Positions 6,803-12,855 of a stretch of 12,855 nucleotides of DNA are shown piece by piece. Origin of the DNA: Candidatus Bipolaricaulota bacterium (lineage in GTDB: Bacteria; Bipolaricaulota; Bipolaricaulia; UBA7950; UBA9294); the NCBI GenBank assembly GCA_020350845.1, contig CP070725.1, forward strand, positions 919,082 to 931,936. The letters are read 5' to 3'. The notes below the pieces were generated by a model, which saw only the letters and a list, made by a program, of their open reading frames with translations, searched no databases and had not been told where the DNA came from. Position 1 is the stretch's first letter; each line of letters opens with the position of its first letter. A program made the translations under genes and the position numbers.

Positions 6803-8101
6803 CTACTTCGCGATCTCCATCGTCGACAGCACCAACCCCGTCAGCAGCTTGGGATAGAAGTCGGTCGACTTCTGCGGCATGCGCTCGCCGCGGTCCGCGA
6901 TGCGCCGGACCTCGTCGGCACGCGTCGGATTGAGGAGGAAGAACGCCTGCTGCTCGCCACGATCGACCTCCGTCACCCCCGCGTCTGCGTCCACGGTGTA
7001 GGTGATGTTGCGCTGCTCCTCGAGCGCCACCGCATCGATCCCGAGAAGCCGCTCGAAGATCGCGGTGTGCAGGATCGAGACATCGAGTCGCTTCCAGTCC
7101 GCGGAGAGCTCGCCGGTGATGCGCTCGTCCATGATCGCTTCGTCCCTCAAGGTGAGGACGGAGAACCGTCCCTCCGCATAGAGACCGAACGAGTGGCGAT
7201 CGCGCTCCGCCGCGAGCTTCACGCGGGTCGCCTCGAGAGAGGGGAGCTCGTCGACGTCGAAGTCCTCCGCGGCGGCGGCGAGGAAGGTCGCGAGATCGAA
7301 GCCGTCGATCCCGTGGATCATGCGGTGGATCGGGCGAATCGACATCCCCGGCTCGTCCAGGTTGAACAGCGTCATCATGCGCACGTCGAACGACTCCGCC
7401 GCTGCCGGCGCCCATCCGCGATCGAGGCACTCCTGCATGTACGTCACCGCCGTCTCGTAGCGGTGGTGGCCGTCCGCGATGTAGAGGTCCTTGTCCGCGA
7501 GTGCCGCCGCGACCTCGGCGATGACCTCGGGGTCGGTGACGCGCCACACGAGGTGGTCGTTGCCGAACTCGTCGCGCGCCTCGATCGTCGGCTCGCAGCC
7601 GGCGATCGCCGCATCCAACGCGCGGTCGGCGCGTCGCTCGGGATCGGTATAGAGCATGAAGATGTGGCCGAAGTTCGCCTCGGTCGCGCGCATCAGCCGC
7701 AGCCGGTCCTCCTTCGGACCGCGAAGGGTCTTCTCGTGGGCGTGCACGCGTTCCGGCTCCAGTGCACCGAGCGCGATCACGCCCTTGCGTAGCAACGTCT
7801 CTCCTTCGAAGCGATAGCGCTGGTGGTAGACGTAGAGCGCGGGCTCGTCGTCGCGGACGAGCACGCCGCACTCTCGCCACTCACGAAGCGTGGCGCCCGC
7901 ACGGCGGTAGATGTTCTCCCCGTTGTCCCCCGGCTCGCCGCGGCCCTTGACGATACGCACGATGTTGTGCGGACTCGCATCGTAGTAGCGCCCCTGGTTC
8001 TCCGGGTAGATACGATCGTACGGCTGGGTGACGACGTGGCTGATCTCCCCGACCACGTCGGGATCGAAACGCACGCCGCGAAAGGCATGGATCCTCGCCA
8101 T
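6803..8101 (-). CDS. DUF1015 family protein in a serine operon
   Basis: The function is not established by the sequence. The 432-residue cytoplasmic protein has no signal peptide or membrane segment. It shows the family landmarks QPYDRI at 26-31, HEKT at 122-125, and the histidine-rich DGHHRYETA at 210-218. That last motif resembles the conserved motif of ParB/sulfiredoxin-fold proteins, a fold that includes free-serine kinases such as SerK and SbnI; this link is my inference. The gene is the last of three co-oriented genes after an aminotransferase and serA. The gap to serA is 10 nt, and its ribosome binding site (GAGGAG, 8108-8113) overlaps the serA stop codon. A role in serine or phosphoserine metabolism is therefore likely, either catalytic (serine kinase or phosphatase-like) or regulatory. 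Confidence 0.9.
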   Translation of the reverse strand: MARIHAFRGVRFDPDVVGEISHVVTQPYDRIYPENQGRYYDASPHNIVRIVKGRGEPGDNGENIYRRAGATLREWRECGVLVRDDEPALYVYHQRYRFEGETLLRKGVIALGALEPERVHAHEKTLRGPKEDRLRLMRATEANFGHIFMLYTDPERRADRALDAAIAGCEPTIEARDEFGNDHLVWRVTDPEVIAEVAAALADKDLYIADGHHRYETAVTYMQECLDRGWAPAAAESFDVRMMTLFNLDEPGMSIRPIHRMIHGIDGFDLATFLAAAAEDFDVDELPSLEATRVKLAAERDRHSFGLYAEGRFSVLTLRDEAIMDERITGELSADWKRLDVSILHTAIFERLLGIDAVALEEQRNITYTVDADAGVTEVDRGEQQAFFLLNPTRADEVRRIADRGERMPQKSTDFYPKLLTGLVLSTMEIAK

Positions 8102-8111
8102 CGACGTCTCC

Positions 8112-9029
8112 TCAGGCGGTCGCGAAGTCGATCACGATCTGCGCCGCTTCGCTTCCGACACGCTGCTGCGCCTCGACCGTCGATGCGCCGATGTGCGGGG
8201 TGAGGGACACGTTCCCCTGACCGAGAAGCGGCGCATCCCCCGCCGGCGGCTCGTCGGCGAAGACGTCGAGTGCCGCCCCGGCAAGATGTCCCGAGTCGAG
8301 CGCGGCGGCGACAGCCGCCTCGTCCACGACCCCGCCGCGGGCGCAGTTGACGAGGTACGAACCGGGCTTCATCGCGGCAAGCTCGCTCGCACCGATCACC
8401 GGGCCGAGCTCCGGATCGAACGGCACGTGGAGCGAGACGAAGTCCGCCTCGCGCAGCAATTGCCCGAACGACACCATCTTCACGGTCTCCGGCAGCGGGC
8501 TCTCGTCGACGAACTTGTCGTAGGCGATGGCCGTCATCCCGAGCGCGGTCGCCTTCTCCGCGAGCAGCCGCCCGATGCGCCCGATCCCGATCACGCCGAG
8601 TGTCTTGCCGTCGAGCTCGACCCCCTTGAGCGCCTTCTTCTCCCACGCGCCGGAACGCACGGAGACGGTTCCCCGGCCGATGTGGCGCGCGAGCGAGAGC
8701 ATGTGGCCGAGGGCGAGCTCGGCGACGGAGTTCGAGCTCGCGGACGGGGTGTTGCGCACCTCGATCCCCTTCGACGTTGCGTAGTCGACATCGATGTTGT
8801 CGATCCCGACCCCCGCGCGAACGATCAGCCGGAGCTTGCCCGCGGCGTCGATGATCGGGACCCGTACCTTCGTCGCGCTGCGCACCATGAGCGCGTCGTA
8901 CTCCCCGATCTCGGCCTCCAGCTGCTCCGGGGTGAGATCGGTCTTTTCGTCCACCGTCAGGCCGGCCGCGCGCATGGCCTCGACGGCATCCTCCGCCAGC
9001 GGGTCGGACACGAGAACCCTGAATCCCAT
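8112..9029 (-). CDS. serA: D-3-phosphoglycerate dehydrogenase, short form
   Basis: Oxidises 3-phosphoglycerate to 3-phosphohydroxypyruvate with NAD+, the first step of phosphorylated serine biosynthesis. The 305-residue protein has the D-isomer 2-hydroxyacid dehydrogenase layout: an N-terminal substrate-binding half, a Rossmann GIGRIG at 148-153, Asp171 at the end of the next strand (fits NAD rather than NADP), and the catalytic Arg231 (NCARGG), Glu260 (ADEP) and His279 (PHIGAS). The stretch from RNTPSASSNSVAELALG at 92-108 is typical of phosphoglycerate dehydrogenases. It stops after the catalytic domain, with no ASB or ACT domain, so ACT-mediated serine feedback is not expected. The ribosome binding site AGGAGGAGA at 9034-9042 overlaps the aminotransferase stop. 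Another 2-hydroxyacid specificity is possible, but the operon supports SerA. Confidence 0.93.
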   Translation of the reverse strand: MGFRVLVSDPLAEDAVEAMRAAGLTVDEKTDLTPEQLEAEIGEYDALMVRSATKVRVPIIDAAGKLRLIVRAGVGIDNIDVDYATSKGIEVRNTPSASSNSVAELALGHMLSLARHIGRGTVSVRSGAWEKKALKGVELDGKTLGVIGIGRIGRLLAEKATALGMTAIAYDKFVDESPLPETVKMVSFGQLLREADFVSLHVPFDPELGPVIGASELAAMKPGSYLVNCARGGVVDEAAVAAALDSGHLAGAALDVFADEPPAGDAPLLGQGNVSLTPHIGASTVEAQQRVGSEAAQIVIDFATA

Positions 9030-9040
9030 GCTATCTCCTC

Positions 9041-10108
9041 CTAGAGACCGAGGACGGCCTCGATCGCGCGCAGCAGCCCCGCGATCTCATCAGGTTGGGT
9101 GTCGCCCATGTGAGCGACGCGGAAGGTCTCCCCTTTGATCGCGCCGTAGCCGTTCGCCAGGCGAAGGTTGTAGCCCCGTGCGAGCGCGTCGATCATCGCC
9201 GCGACATCGACCTCACGCGTGTTGCGCACGCAGGTCAGCGTGCTTGACCAGTAGCCTTCCTCGGGGTAGATGTCGAAGTGCGTCTTCGCCCACTCCTGTA
9301 CGGTCTTCGCCATCGCGGCATGGCGCTCGAAGCGAGCCTCGAGCCCTTCCTCGAGAATCGCCGTGAGCTGCGCGTTGAGCGCGAACATCTGCGGGATGGC
9401 GGGCGTCGACGGCGTCTGATTCCTGCGATGGTACTTCGCCATCTGCGGGAGGCTGAAGTAGTAGCTCCGCGGCGGCACGCTCTCCGCACGCGCGAGGGCG
9501 TCCTCGCTCACCGCGGCCACCGTCAGCCCCGCGGGCAGGGCGAACGCCTTCTGCACGCCGGCGAGAACGAACGCCAGATCGAGCGCATCGGTGTCGATCT
9601 TCACGCCGGCCATCGCGCTGACGGCATCGACGAGGAGCATCACCTCCGGGTAGCGCTTGACGACCTCGGCGATCTCCTTCAGCGGGTTCATGAGCCCGGT
9701 GGACGTCTCGTTGAAGACGAGCGTGACCGCGTCGTACTCCCCGGTGGCGAGCTTCTCGTCGACCTGTTCGGGGCGGATCGCGCGGTCCCACGGCGCCTCG
9801 AGGACGTCGCACGGGACTCCGTTGCCGGCGGCGATGTCGTGCCACCTCGCCGAGAACGCCCCGTTGACGCAGTTCAGACAGCGCTTGGCGACGAGGTTCG
9901 TCACCGCCGCCTCCATCGCCCCGGTCGACGAGGAAGCGAACAGCAGAACAGGATTCTCCGTGTACAGCAGCTGCTGCAGGTTGGGCTGGATCTGGCCGTA
10001 GAGCTCGGCGCACTCCGGCGACCGATGGTGGATCTGCGGGGTCGCGAGCTCCTTCAAGATCTCCGCTCGGACCTCGGTCGGACCGGGCGTGAAAAGTCGC
10101 TTGTGCAT
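9041..10108 (-). CDS. Class-V PLP aminotransferase (phosphoserine or serine/alanine-glyoxylate type)
   Basis: A PLP-dependent aminotransferase of the alanine-glyoxylate/serine-pyruvate group. Placed before serA, it most likely converts 3-phosphohydroxypyruvate to phosphoserine in place of a classical SerC; serine-pyruvate or glyoxylate transamination is the alternative. With the start at 10108 it has 355 residues. It opens with LFTPGPTEV at 5-13, has the PLP-phosphate loop SSSTGAMEA at 59-67, Asp161 (VDAVSAMAG, pyridine nitrogen contact) and the Schiff-base Lys187 (GVQKAFALPAGL). An ATG two codons upstream (10114) is also in frame, but the GGAGG at 10115-10119 touches it directly, whereas it is 6 nt from the ATG at 10108, so I prefer the latter. 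It is the first gene of the operon, 11 nt from serA. Confidence 0.93.
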   Translation of the reverse strand: MHKRLFTPGPTEVRAEILKELATPQIHHRSPECAELYGQIQPNLQQLLYTENPVLLFASSSTGAMEAAVTNLVAKRCLNCVNGAFSARWHDIAAGNGVPCDVLEAPWDRAIRPEQVDEKLATGEYDAVTLVFNETSTGLMNPLKEIAEVVKRYPEVMLLVDAVSAMAGVKIDTDALDLAFVLAGVQKAFALPAGLTVAAVSEDALARAESVPPRSYYFSLPQMAKYHRRNQTPSTPAIPQMFALNAQLTAILEEGLEARFERHAAMAKTVQEWAKTHFDIYPEEGYWSSTLTCVRNTREVDVAAMIDALARGYNLRLANGYGAIKGETFRVAHMGDTQPDEIAGLLRAIEAVLGL

Positions 10109-10114
10109 GCTCAT

Positions 10115-10119
10115 CCTCC
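10115..10119 (-). promoter_or_regulatory. Ribosome binding site deciding the aminotransferase start
   Basis: GGAGG on the minus strand lies 6 nt from the ATG at 10108 and 0 nt from the ATG at 10114. The spacing favours the downstream ATG. Confidence 0.7.
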
Positions 10120-10135
10120 GCTTCTGGTGGGGTGC

Positions 10136-10153
10136 GGGGGAATCGTATCCCCC
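10136..10153. promoter_or_regulatory. Inverted repeat GGGGGA-N6-TCCCCC over the serine operon -10 box, candidate operator
   Basis: GGGGGA at 10136-10141 and TCCCCC at 10148-10153 are perfect 6-bp arms. The 6-nt centre ATCGTA (10142-10147) is exactly the complement of the predicted -10 hexamer. A protein bound here would block RNA polymerase. A second small palindrome, CCCCG-TACG-CGGGG at 10151-10164, fills the promoter spacer. Binding is an inference from symmetry and position. Confidence 0.4.
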
Positions 10154-10170
10154 CGTACGCGGGGCCGCAA
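10142..10170 (-). promoter_or_regulatory. Predicted promoter of the serine operon
   Basis: On the minus strand a -35 TTGCGG (10170-10165) is followed after 17 nt by a -10 TACGAT (10147-10142). Transcription would begin near 10135, leaving a leader of about 27 nt that includes the GGAGG. The -35 is a weak match, so an activator or simple basal expression is possible. The -10 is embedded in an inverted repeat. Confidence 0.5.
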
Positions 10171-10200
10171 TCCGCGCCCGCAGCGGGAAGGCGACGGCGG

Positions 10201-10229
10201 TTGGCGCGCCTCGGCTCTCGACCTACAAT
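10201..10229 (+). promoter_or_regulatory. Predicted promoter of the LemA-DUF2207 operon
   Basis: A -35 TTGGCG at 10201-10206 and a -10 TACAAT at 10224-10229 are separated by an optimal 17 nt. This is the best promoter match in the window. It is back to back with the serine operon promoter: the two -35 boxes are 30 nt apart. Confidence 0.65.
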
Positions 10230-10240
10230 CGACGCGATCC

Positions 10241-10248
10241 AGAGGAGG
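10241..10248 (+). promoter_or_regulatory. Ribosome binding site of the LemA gene
   Basis: AGAGGAGG lies 6 nt before the GTG at 10255 and fixes this non-ATG start. Confidence 0.8.
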
Positions 10249-10254
10249 CCGGAC

Positions 10255-10806
10255 GTGACGTACGTTGTCATCGTGATTCTCGCCGTCGTGCTCGGCTGGG
10301 GCGTGCTCACCTACAACCGCCTGGTGCGGCTCCGGGTGCGGTCCGAGGCGTCGTGGCGGGACATCGACACGCAGCTCAAGCGGCGCTGGGACCTGATCCC
10401 GTCGCTGGTCGAGGTGGTCAAGGGCTACGCCGCGCACGAGCAGGAGACGTTCCAGAAGGTGACCGCGGCGCGGACCCGCGCGGTCGATGCGCCGAACCTG
10501 CGGGAACAGGCACACGCCGAAGATGCCCTCAAGTCCGCGCTTCGCGCGCTCTACTTCGTCGCCGAGGACTATCCGCAGCTGAAGGCGAACGAGAACTTCC
10601 TCGAGCTCTCGCAGGCGCTTGAGGAGGTCGAAGACGCCGTGCAGCGCTCGCGGCGCTACTACAACGCCGTCGTGCGCGACCTCAACAACGCGGTCGAGAC
10701 CTTCCCCAGCCGGATCATCGCACGGTGGTTCCGGTTCGGCACCCGCGAGTACTACCTCCTCCCGGGCGAGGAAGGGCGCGAGCCGCCGCGGGTGGGCTGG
10801 CGATGA
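10255..10806 (+). CDS. lemA: LemA family protein
   Basis: A membrane-anchored helical protein of the LemA family; its biochemical role is not settled in general. The 183-residue product has one N-terminal membrane segment at about 2-18, then YNRLVRLRV, and the family core DTQLKRRWDLIPSLVEVVKGYAAHE at about 38-62, where LKRR..LIP..VE..KGYA.HE is diagnostic. The remainder is predicted coiled or helical, ending with the conserved AVETFPSRIIA region near 147-157. The GTG at 10255 is chosen because AGAGGAGG (10241-10248) lies 6 nt upstream and the promoter precedes it; the frame is open further upstream, but that would start before the promoter. It overlaps the DUF2207 gene by 4 nt (ATGA), so the two are co-translated. 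Confidence 0.92.
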   Translation: MTYVVIVILAVVLGWGVLTYNRLVRLRVRSEASWRDIDTQLKRRWDLIPSLVEVVKGYAAHEQETFQKVTAARTRAVDAPNLREQAHAEDALKSALRALYFVAEDYPQLKANENFLELSQALEEVEDAVQRSRRYYNAVVRDLNNAVETFPSRIIARWFRFGTREYYLLPGEEGREPPRVGWR

Positions 10807-12524
10807 GAACGACAGTCGTCCTCCTCGGGTCGGTTCTACTCGTCTCCGTGGCCGCCGTCGGCGCCTTGCGGATCTCGGATCTCGCGGTGGAGATCGCGGT
10901 CAGCGAGGAGGGCACCCTGCTCGTCTCGGAGACCCTCGTCGTGGACTTCGCCAGCAGTCATCACGGGATCCTGCGTAGGATCCCGGTGGCCTATCGCCGG
11001 CCGACCGGAGAGCGGCTGACGATCGCGATCGACGTCCGATCCGTGTCCATGGACGGAGCCCCCGTCCCCGTTTCGACGTCCCGCAGCGGGGGGAAGCTGG
11101 TTCTGCGCATCGGCGATCCCGATCGACGCATCACCGGCCGCCATATCTATGTCATCGCCTACGAAGTCCGCCGCGCGTTGCTCTTCCACGATGAGTACGT
11201 GCAGCTCTACTGGAACGCCGTCGGGCATCACTCGGACGTCCCGACGGACCGTGCCACGGTGCGCGTGCGCCTCCCGGAAGGGGTCGATCCGCGGTCGATC
11301 TCGACGACGTCCTACCTCGGCTACGAGGGGAGCGCGGCCCGCGGCGCGCCGGCGACGGTCGATGCGGACGGAGCGCTCGTCTTCGCCGCCGCCGCCCTCG
11401 CGCCGGGCGAGGGCCTGACGATCGACGTCGCGATTCCGCGCGAAGCGTCGGGGCTCGTCCCGCCGAGCGTCGGGCAGCGGATCCTGTGGTTCCTCGGCGC
11501 GAATCTCTACGCACTGGCGCCGCTCCTCACGTTCGCCATCATGCTCCTCGTGTGGTGGCGCATCGGGCGCGACCCGCGGGTCGGCGCCGTCGCCCCGGCG
11601 TTCGCTCCGCCGTCGGGGATGCACGCCGGGGAGATCGGGGTGCTCATCGACGATCGCGCGGACCTGCGCGATCTCTCAGCGATGGTCGTCGGCCTTGCCG
11701 TGAACGGGGTGCTGCGGATCGAGGAGACGGGACCTCTGGAAGGAGCGCGCCGCCGCGGCCCGATCGACTTCACCTTCCACCGCGTGCGCGGCCCGGACGG
11801 CCTGTCCCCCGCGGAGCGAAGCCTGTTCGCCGGGATCTTCGACGCCGACCACCCCGACGAGCGGACGCTCTCGTCGATGGACAACCAGTTCTACAAGGTC
11901 CTCCCGGAGATCAAGTCCCGTCTCTACGCGGGCCTCATCGAGAAGAAGCTCTACGCGCGCAACCCGGAACGTGTCCGCAGCAGCTACCTCTCCGGCGCGG
12001 CACTCGTCGGGGCCTGCGGCGTCGCGCTCGGGATCTTCACCGGGTCGCTCTACCTCGGCGCCGCGCTCGTGGCGAGCGGGGTCATCGTCGCGCTGTTCGC
12101 GCGGGTGATGCCGCGCAAGACGCAGGAGGGGACTGCCGTGCTCCGCGAGGTGCTCGGGCTCGAGGAGTACATCCGTCGCGCGGAAGTCGACCGGATCGAG
12201 TTCCACAACGCGCCCGAGAAGGGGCCGCAGCTGTTCGAGAAGCTCCTCCCGTATGCGATGGCGCTCAACCTGACCTCCGTCTGGACGCGCCAGTTCGAGG
12301 GCGTGTTCGACCGTCCGCCGGACTGGTACGTCGGCGCCGGGCCGGTCTTCCATGGACACCTGTTCACCGTCTCGATGCTCCACCTGACGTCGGGCATGCA
12401 CCGCACGTTCACCTCCGCGCCCCGTACGCAAGGGGGCGGACGATCGGCGTGGGGCGGGGGAGCACGCTTCGGGGGAGGCTTCTCCGGGGGAGGCTTCGGG
12501 GGAGGCGGCGTCAGCGGGTGGTAG
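10803..12524 (+). CDS. DUF2207 family membrane protein with Gly-rich tail
   Basis: A predicted membrane protein of unknown molecular function that commonly accompanies LemA. The 573-residue product has an N-terminal signal or anchor segment at 1-22, then an extracytoplasmic beta-rich domain to about 220 (DUF2207), with the characteristic GILRRIPVAYR near 54-64 and ELYWN-like VQLYWNAVGHHSDVP near 136-150. A membrane segment follows near 226-252, then a cytoplasmic stretch, then a hydrophobic pair near 399-436. The C-terminus is Gly-rich (about 543-573: GGG-F repeats ending GVSGW), as is frequent in this family. Its ATG overlaps the LemA stop (ATGA), so translation is probably coupled; no strong ribosome binding site of its own is seen. 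Confidence 0.9.
   Translation: MRTTVVLLGSVLLVSVAAVGALRISDLAVEIAVSEEGTLLVSETLVVDFASSHHGILRRIPVAYRRPTGERLTIAIDVRSVSMDGAPVPVSTSRSGGKLVLRIGDPDRRITGRHIYVIAYEVRRALLFHDEYVQLYWNAVGHHSDVPTDRATVRVRLPEGVDPRSISTTSYLGYEGSAARGAPATVDADGALVFAAAALAPGEGLTIDVAIPREASGLVPPSVGQRILWFLGANLYALAPLLTFAIMLLVWWRIGRDPRVGAVAPAFAPPSGMHAGEIGVLIDDRADLRDLSAMVVGLAVNGVLRIEETGPLEGARRRGPIDFTFHRVRGPDGLSPAERSLFAGIFDADHPDERTLSSMDNQFYKVLPEIKSRLYAGLIEKKLYARNPERVRSSYLSGAALVGACGVALGIFTGSLYLGAALVASGVIVALFARVMPRKTQEGTAVLREVLGLEEYIRRAEVDRIEFHNAPEKGPQLFEKLLPYAMALNLTSVWTRQFEGVFDRPPDWYVGAGPVFHGHLFTVSMLHLTSGMHRTFTSAPRTQGGGRSAWGGGARFGGGFSGGGFGGGGVSGW
12467..12505 (+). repeat. Short direct repeats encoding the Gly-rich tail
   Basis: CTTCGGGGGAGG occurs at 12467-12478 and 12494-12505, with a 15-nt variant (CTTCTCCGGGGGAGG) between them. 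The repeats encode the FGGG / FSGGG units at the C-terminus of the DUF2207 protein and could vary in number by slippage. Confidence 0.7.
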
Positions 12525-12545
12525 CCTTCGTCGGCGGGATGAAAC

Positions 12546-12574
12546 GTGTCGCGCGTCTGCGTGTACGGTATCAT
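12546..12574 (+). promoter_or_regulatory. Weak candidate promoter of the 3' partial gene
   Basis: A -10-like TATCAT at 12569-12574 is preceded after 17 nt by a poor -35 (GTGTCG, 12546-12551). It lies in the 100-nt gap between the DUF2207 gene and the next gene. Read-through from the LemA operon is an alternative, as no terminator is evident in the gap. Confidence 0.35.
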
Positions 12575-12624
12575 GAACGCACCGGTAGGCTCCGGGCTAC
12601 GTCCCGGCGAGGAGGAAGGGTGGG

Positions 12625-12855
12625 ATGAGAAAGTCGCTTGGGGTGGTTCTTGCGGCCGCTGTCATCGGGGCCATCGTCTTTGCCGTCGCTCAGGGAAGCC
12701 AGCCGGTCCCGTGGTCGCTGGACCGACCGCTGGCGTGGTCCGACTACCAGGGGAGCCCGGCGCCGGACGACTCGCCCATGATCGCCGCACGGACGCACAT
12801 CCTCCTCAACTACCGCTACCAGTACGTGTCGAGCTACGACAGCTCCGCGAAGCGC
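12625..12855 (+). CDS. Secreted or membrane-anchored protein, DUF922-like (3' partial)
   Basis: An open frame of 77 codons runs off the window end. It begins MRKSLGVVLAAAVIGAIVFA, a positively charged start and hydrophobic core typical of a signal peptide, with likely cleavage near AVAQ at 20-23. The mature start has VPWSLDRPLAWSDYQG followed by a polar Pro/Asp segment and AARTHILLNYRY. The order 'rPL.W.DyqG ... aA.T.......Y.Y' resembles DUF922 proteins, predicted secreted metal-dependent proteases, but the catalytic region would lie beyond the window, so this is tentative. The ATG at 12625 has GGAGG at 12611-12615, 9 nt upstream. Confidence 0.75.
   Translation, partial: MRKSLGVVLAAAVIGAIVFAVAQGSQPVPWSLDRPLAWSDYQGSPAPDDSPMIAARTHILLNYRYQYVSSYDSSAKR

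Noticed and set aside
8028..9044. A 338-codon plus-strand open frame antisense to serA
   Set aside because: It lacks a ribosome binding site and recognisable motifs, and the opposite strand encodes a complete dehydrogenase.
11486..12628. A 380-codon plus-strand open frame overlapping the DUF2207 gene in another frame
   Set aside because: It is an Arg/Gly/Ala-rich alternate frame of a recognisable gene, with no independent start signal.

Overview
The window is GC-rich chromosomal DNA from a bacterium. Nothing in it looks mobile: no IS element, phage gene, CRISPR array, tRNA or rRNA. A substrate-binding protein and a second exported protein carry cleavable type I signal peptides (no lipobox cysteine), and the exported protein ends in a phenylalanine-terminated beta-rich segment; both suggest a cell with a periplasm and outer membrane. 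The three-gene set class-V aminotransferase / short 3-phosphoglycerate dehydrogenase / DUF1015 is, from general knowledge, seen in deep-branching and anaerobic bacteria. A lineage such as Bipolaricaulota/Acetothermia would fit, but I cannot establish taxonomy from this sequence.

Layout. (1) 1-2223, plus strand: the C-terminal ~740 residues of a P2-type, probably Ca2+-transporting ATPase, cut by the window start. (2) 2220-3416, minus strand: an unrecognised exported beta-repeat protein converging on the ATPase so tightly that both stop codons lie in one CTAG. (3) 3417-3651: a 235-bp divergent spacer holding a good promoter and ribosome binding site for the plus-strand operon. (4) 3652-6781, plus strand: a polar amino acid ABC importer in the order binding protein, permease, ATPase, permease, with a strong hairpin after the binding-protein gene and tight coupling of the last three genes. 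(5) 6803-10108, minus strand: a serine-biosynthesis-type operon, transcribed aminotransferase, then serA, then a DUF1015 protein, with 10-11 nt gaps and ribosome binding sites that overlap the preceding stop codons. (6) 10109-10254: a divergent regulatory region with back-to-back promoters; the minus-strand -10 box is framed by a perfect inverted repeat. (7) 10255-12524, plus strand: a LemA-family protein overlapping by 4 nt with a DUF2207 membrane protein that has a Gly-rich tail. (8) 12625-12855: the first 77 codons of a secreted protein resembling DUF922, cut by the window end.

The centre of the window concerns amino acid acquisition and synthesis: an importer next to a phosphorylated-pathway serine operon. 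The most inviting unknowns are the DUF1015 gene in the serine operon, the inverted repeat over that operon's promoter, and the exported beta-repeat protein. I found no clear evidence of a wholly new multi-gene system.
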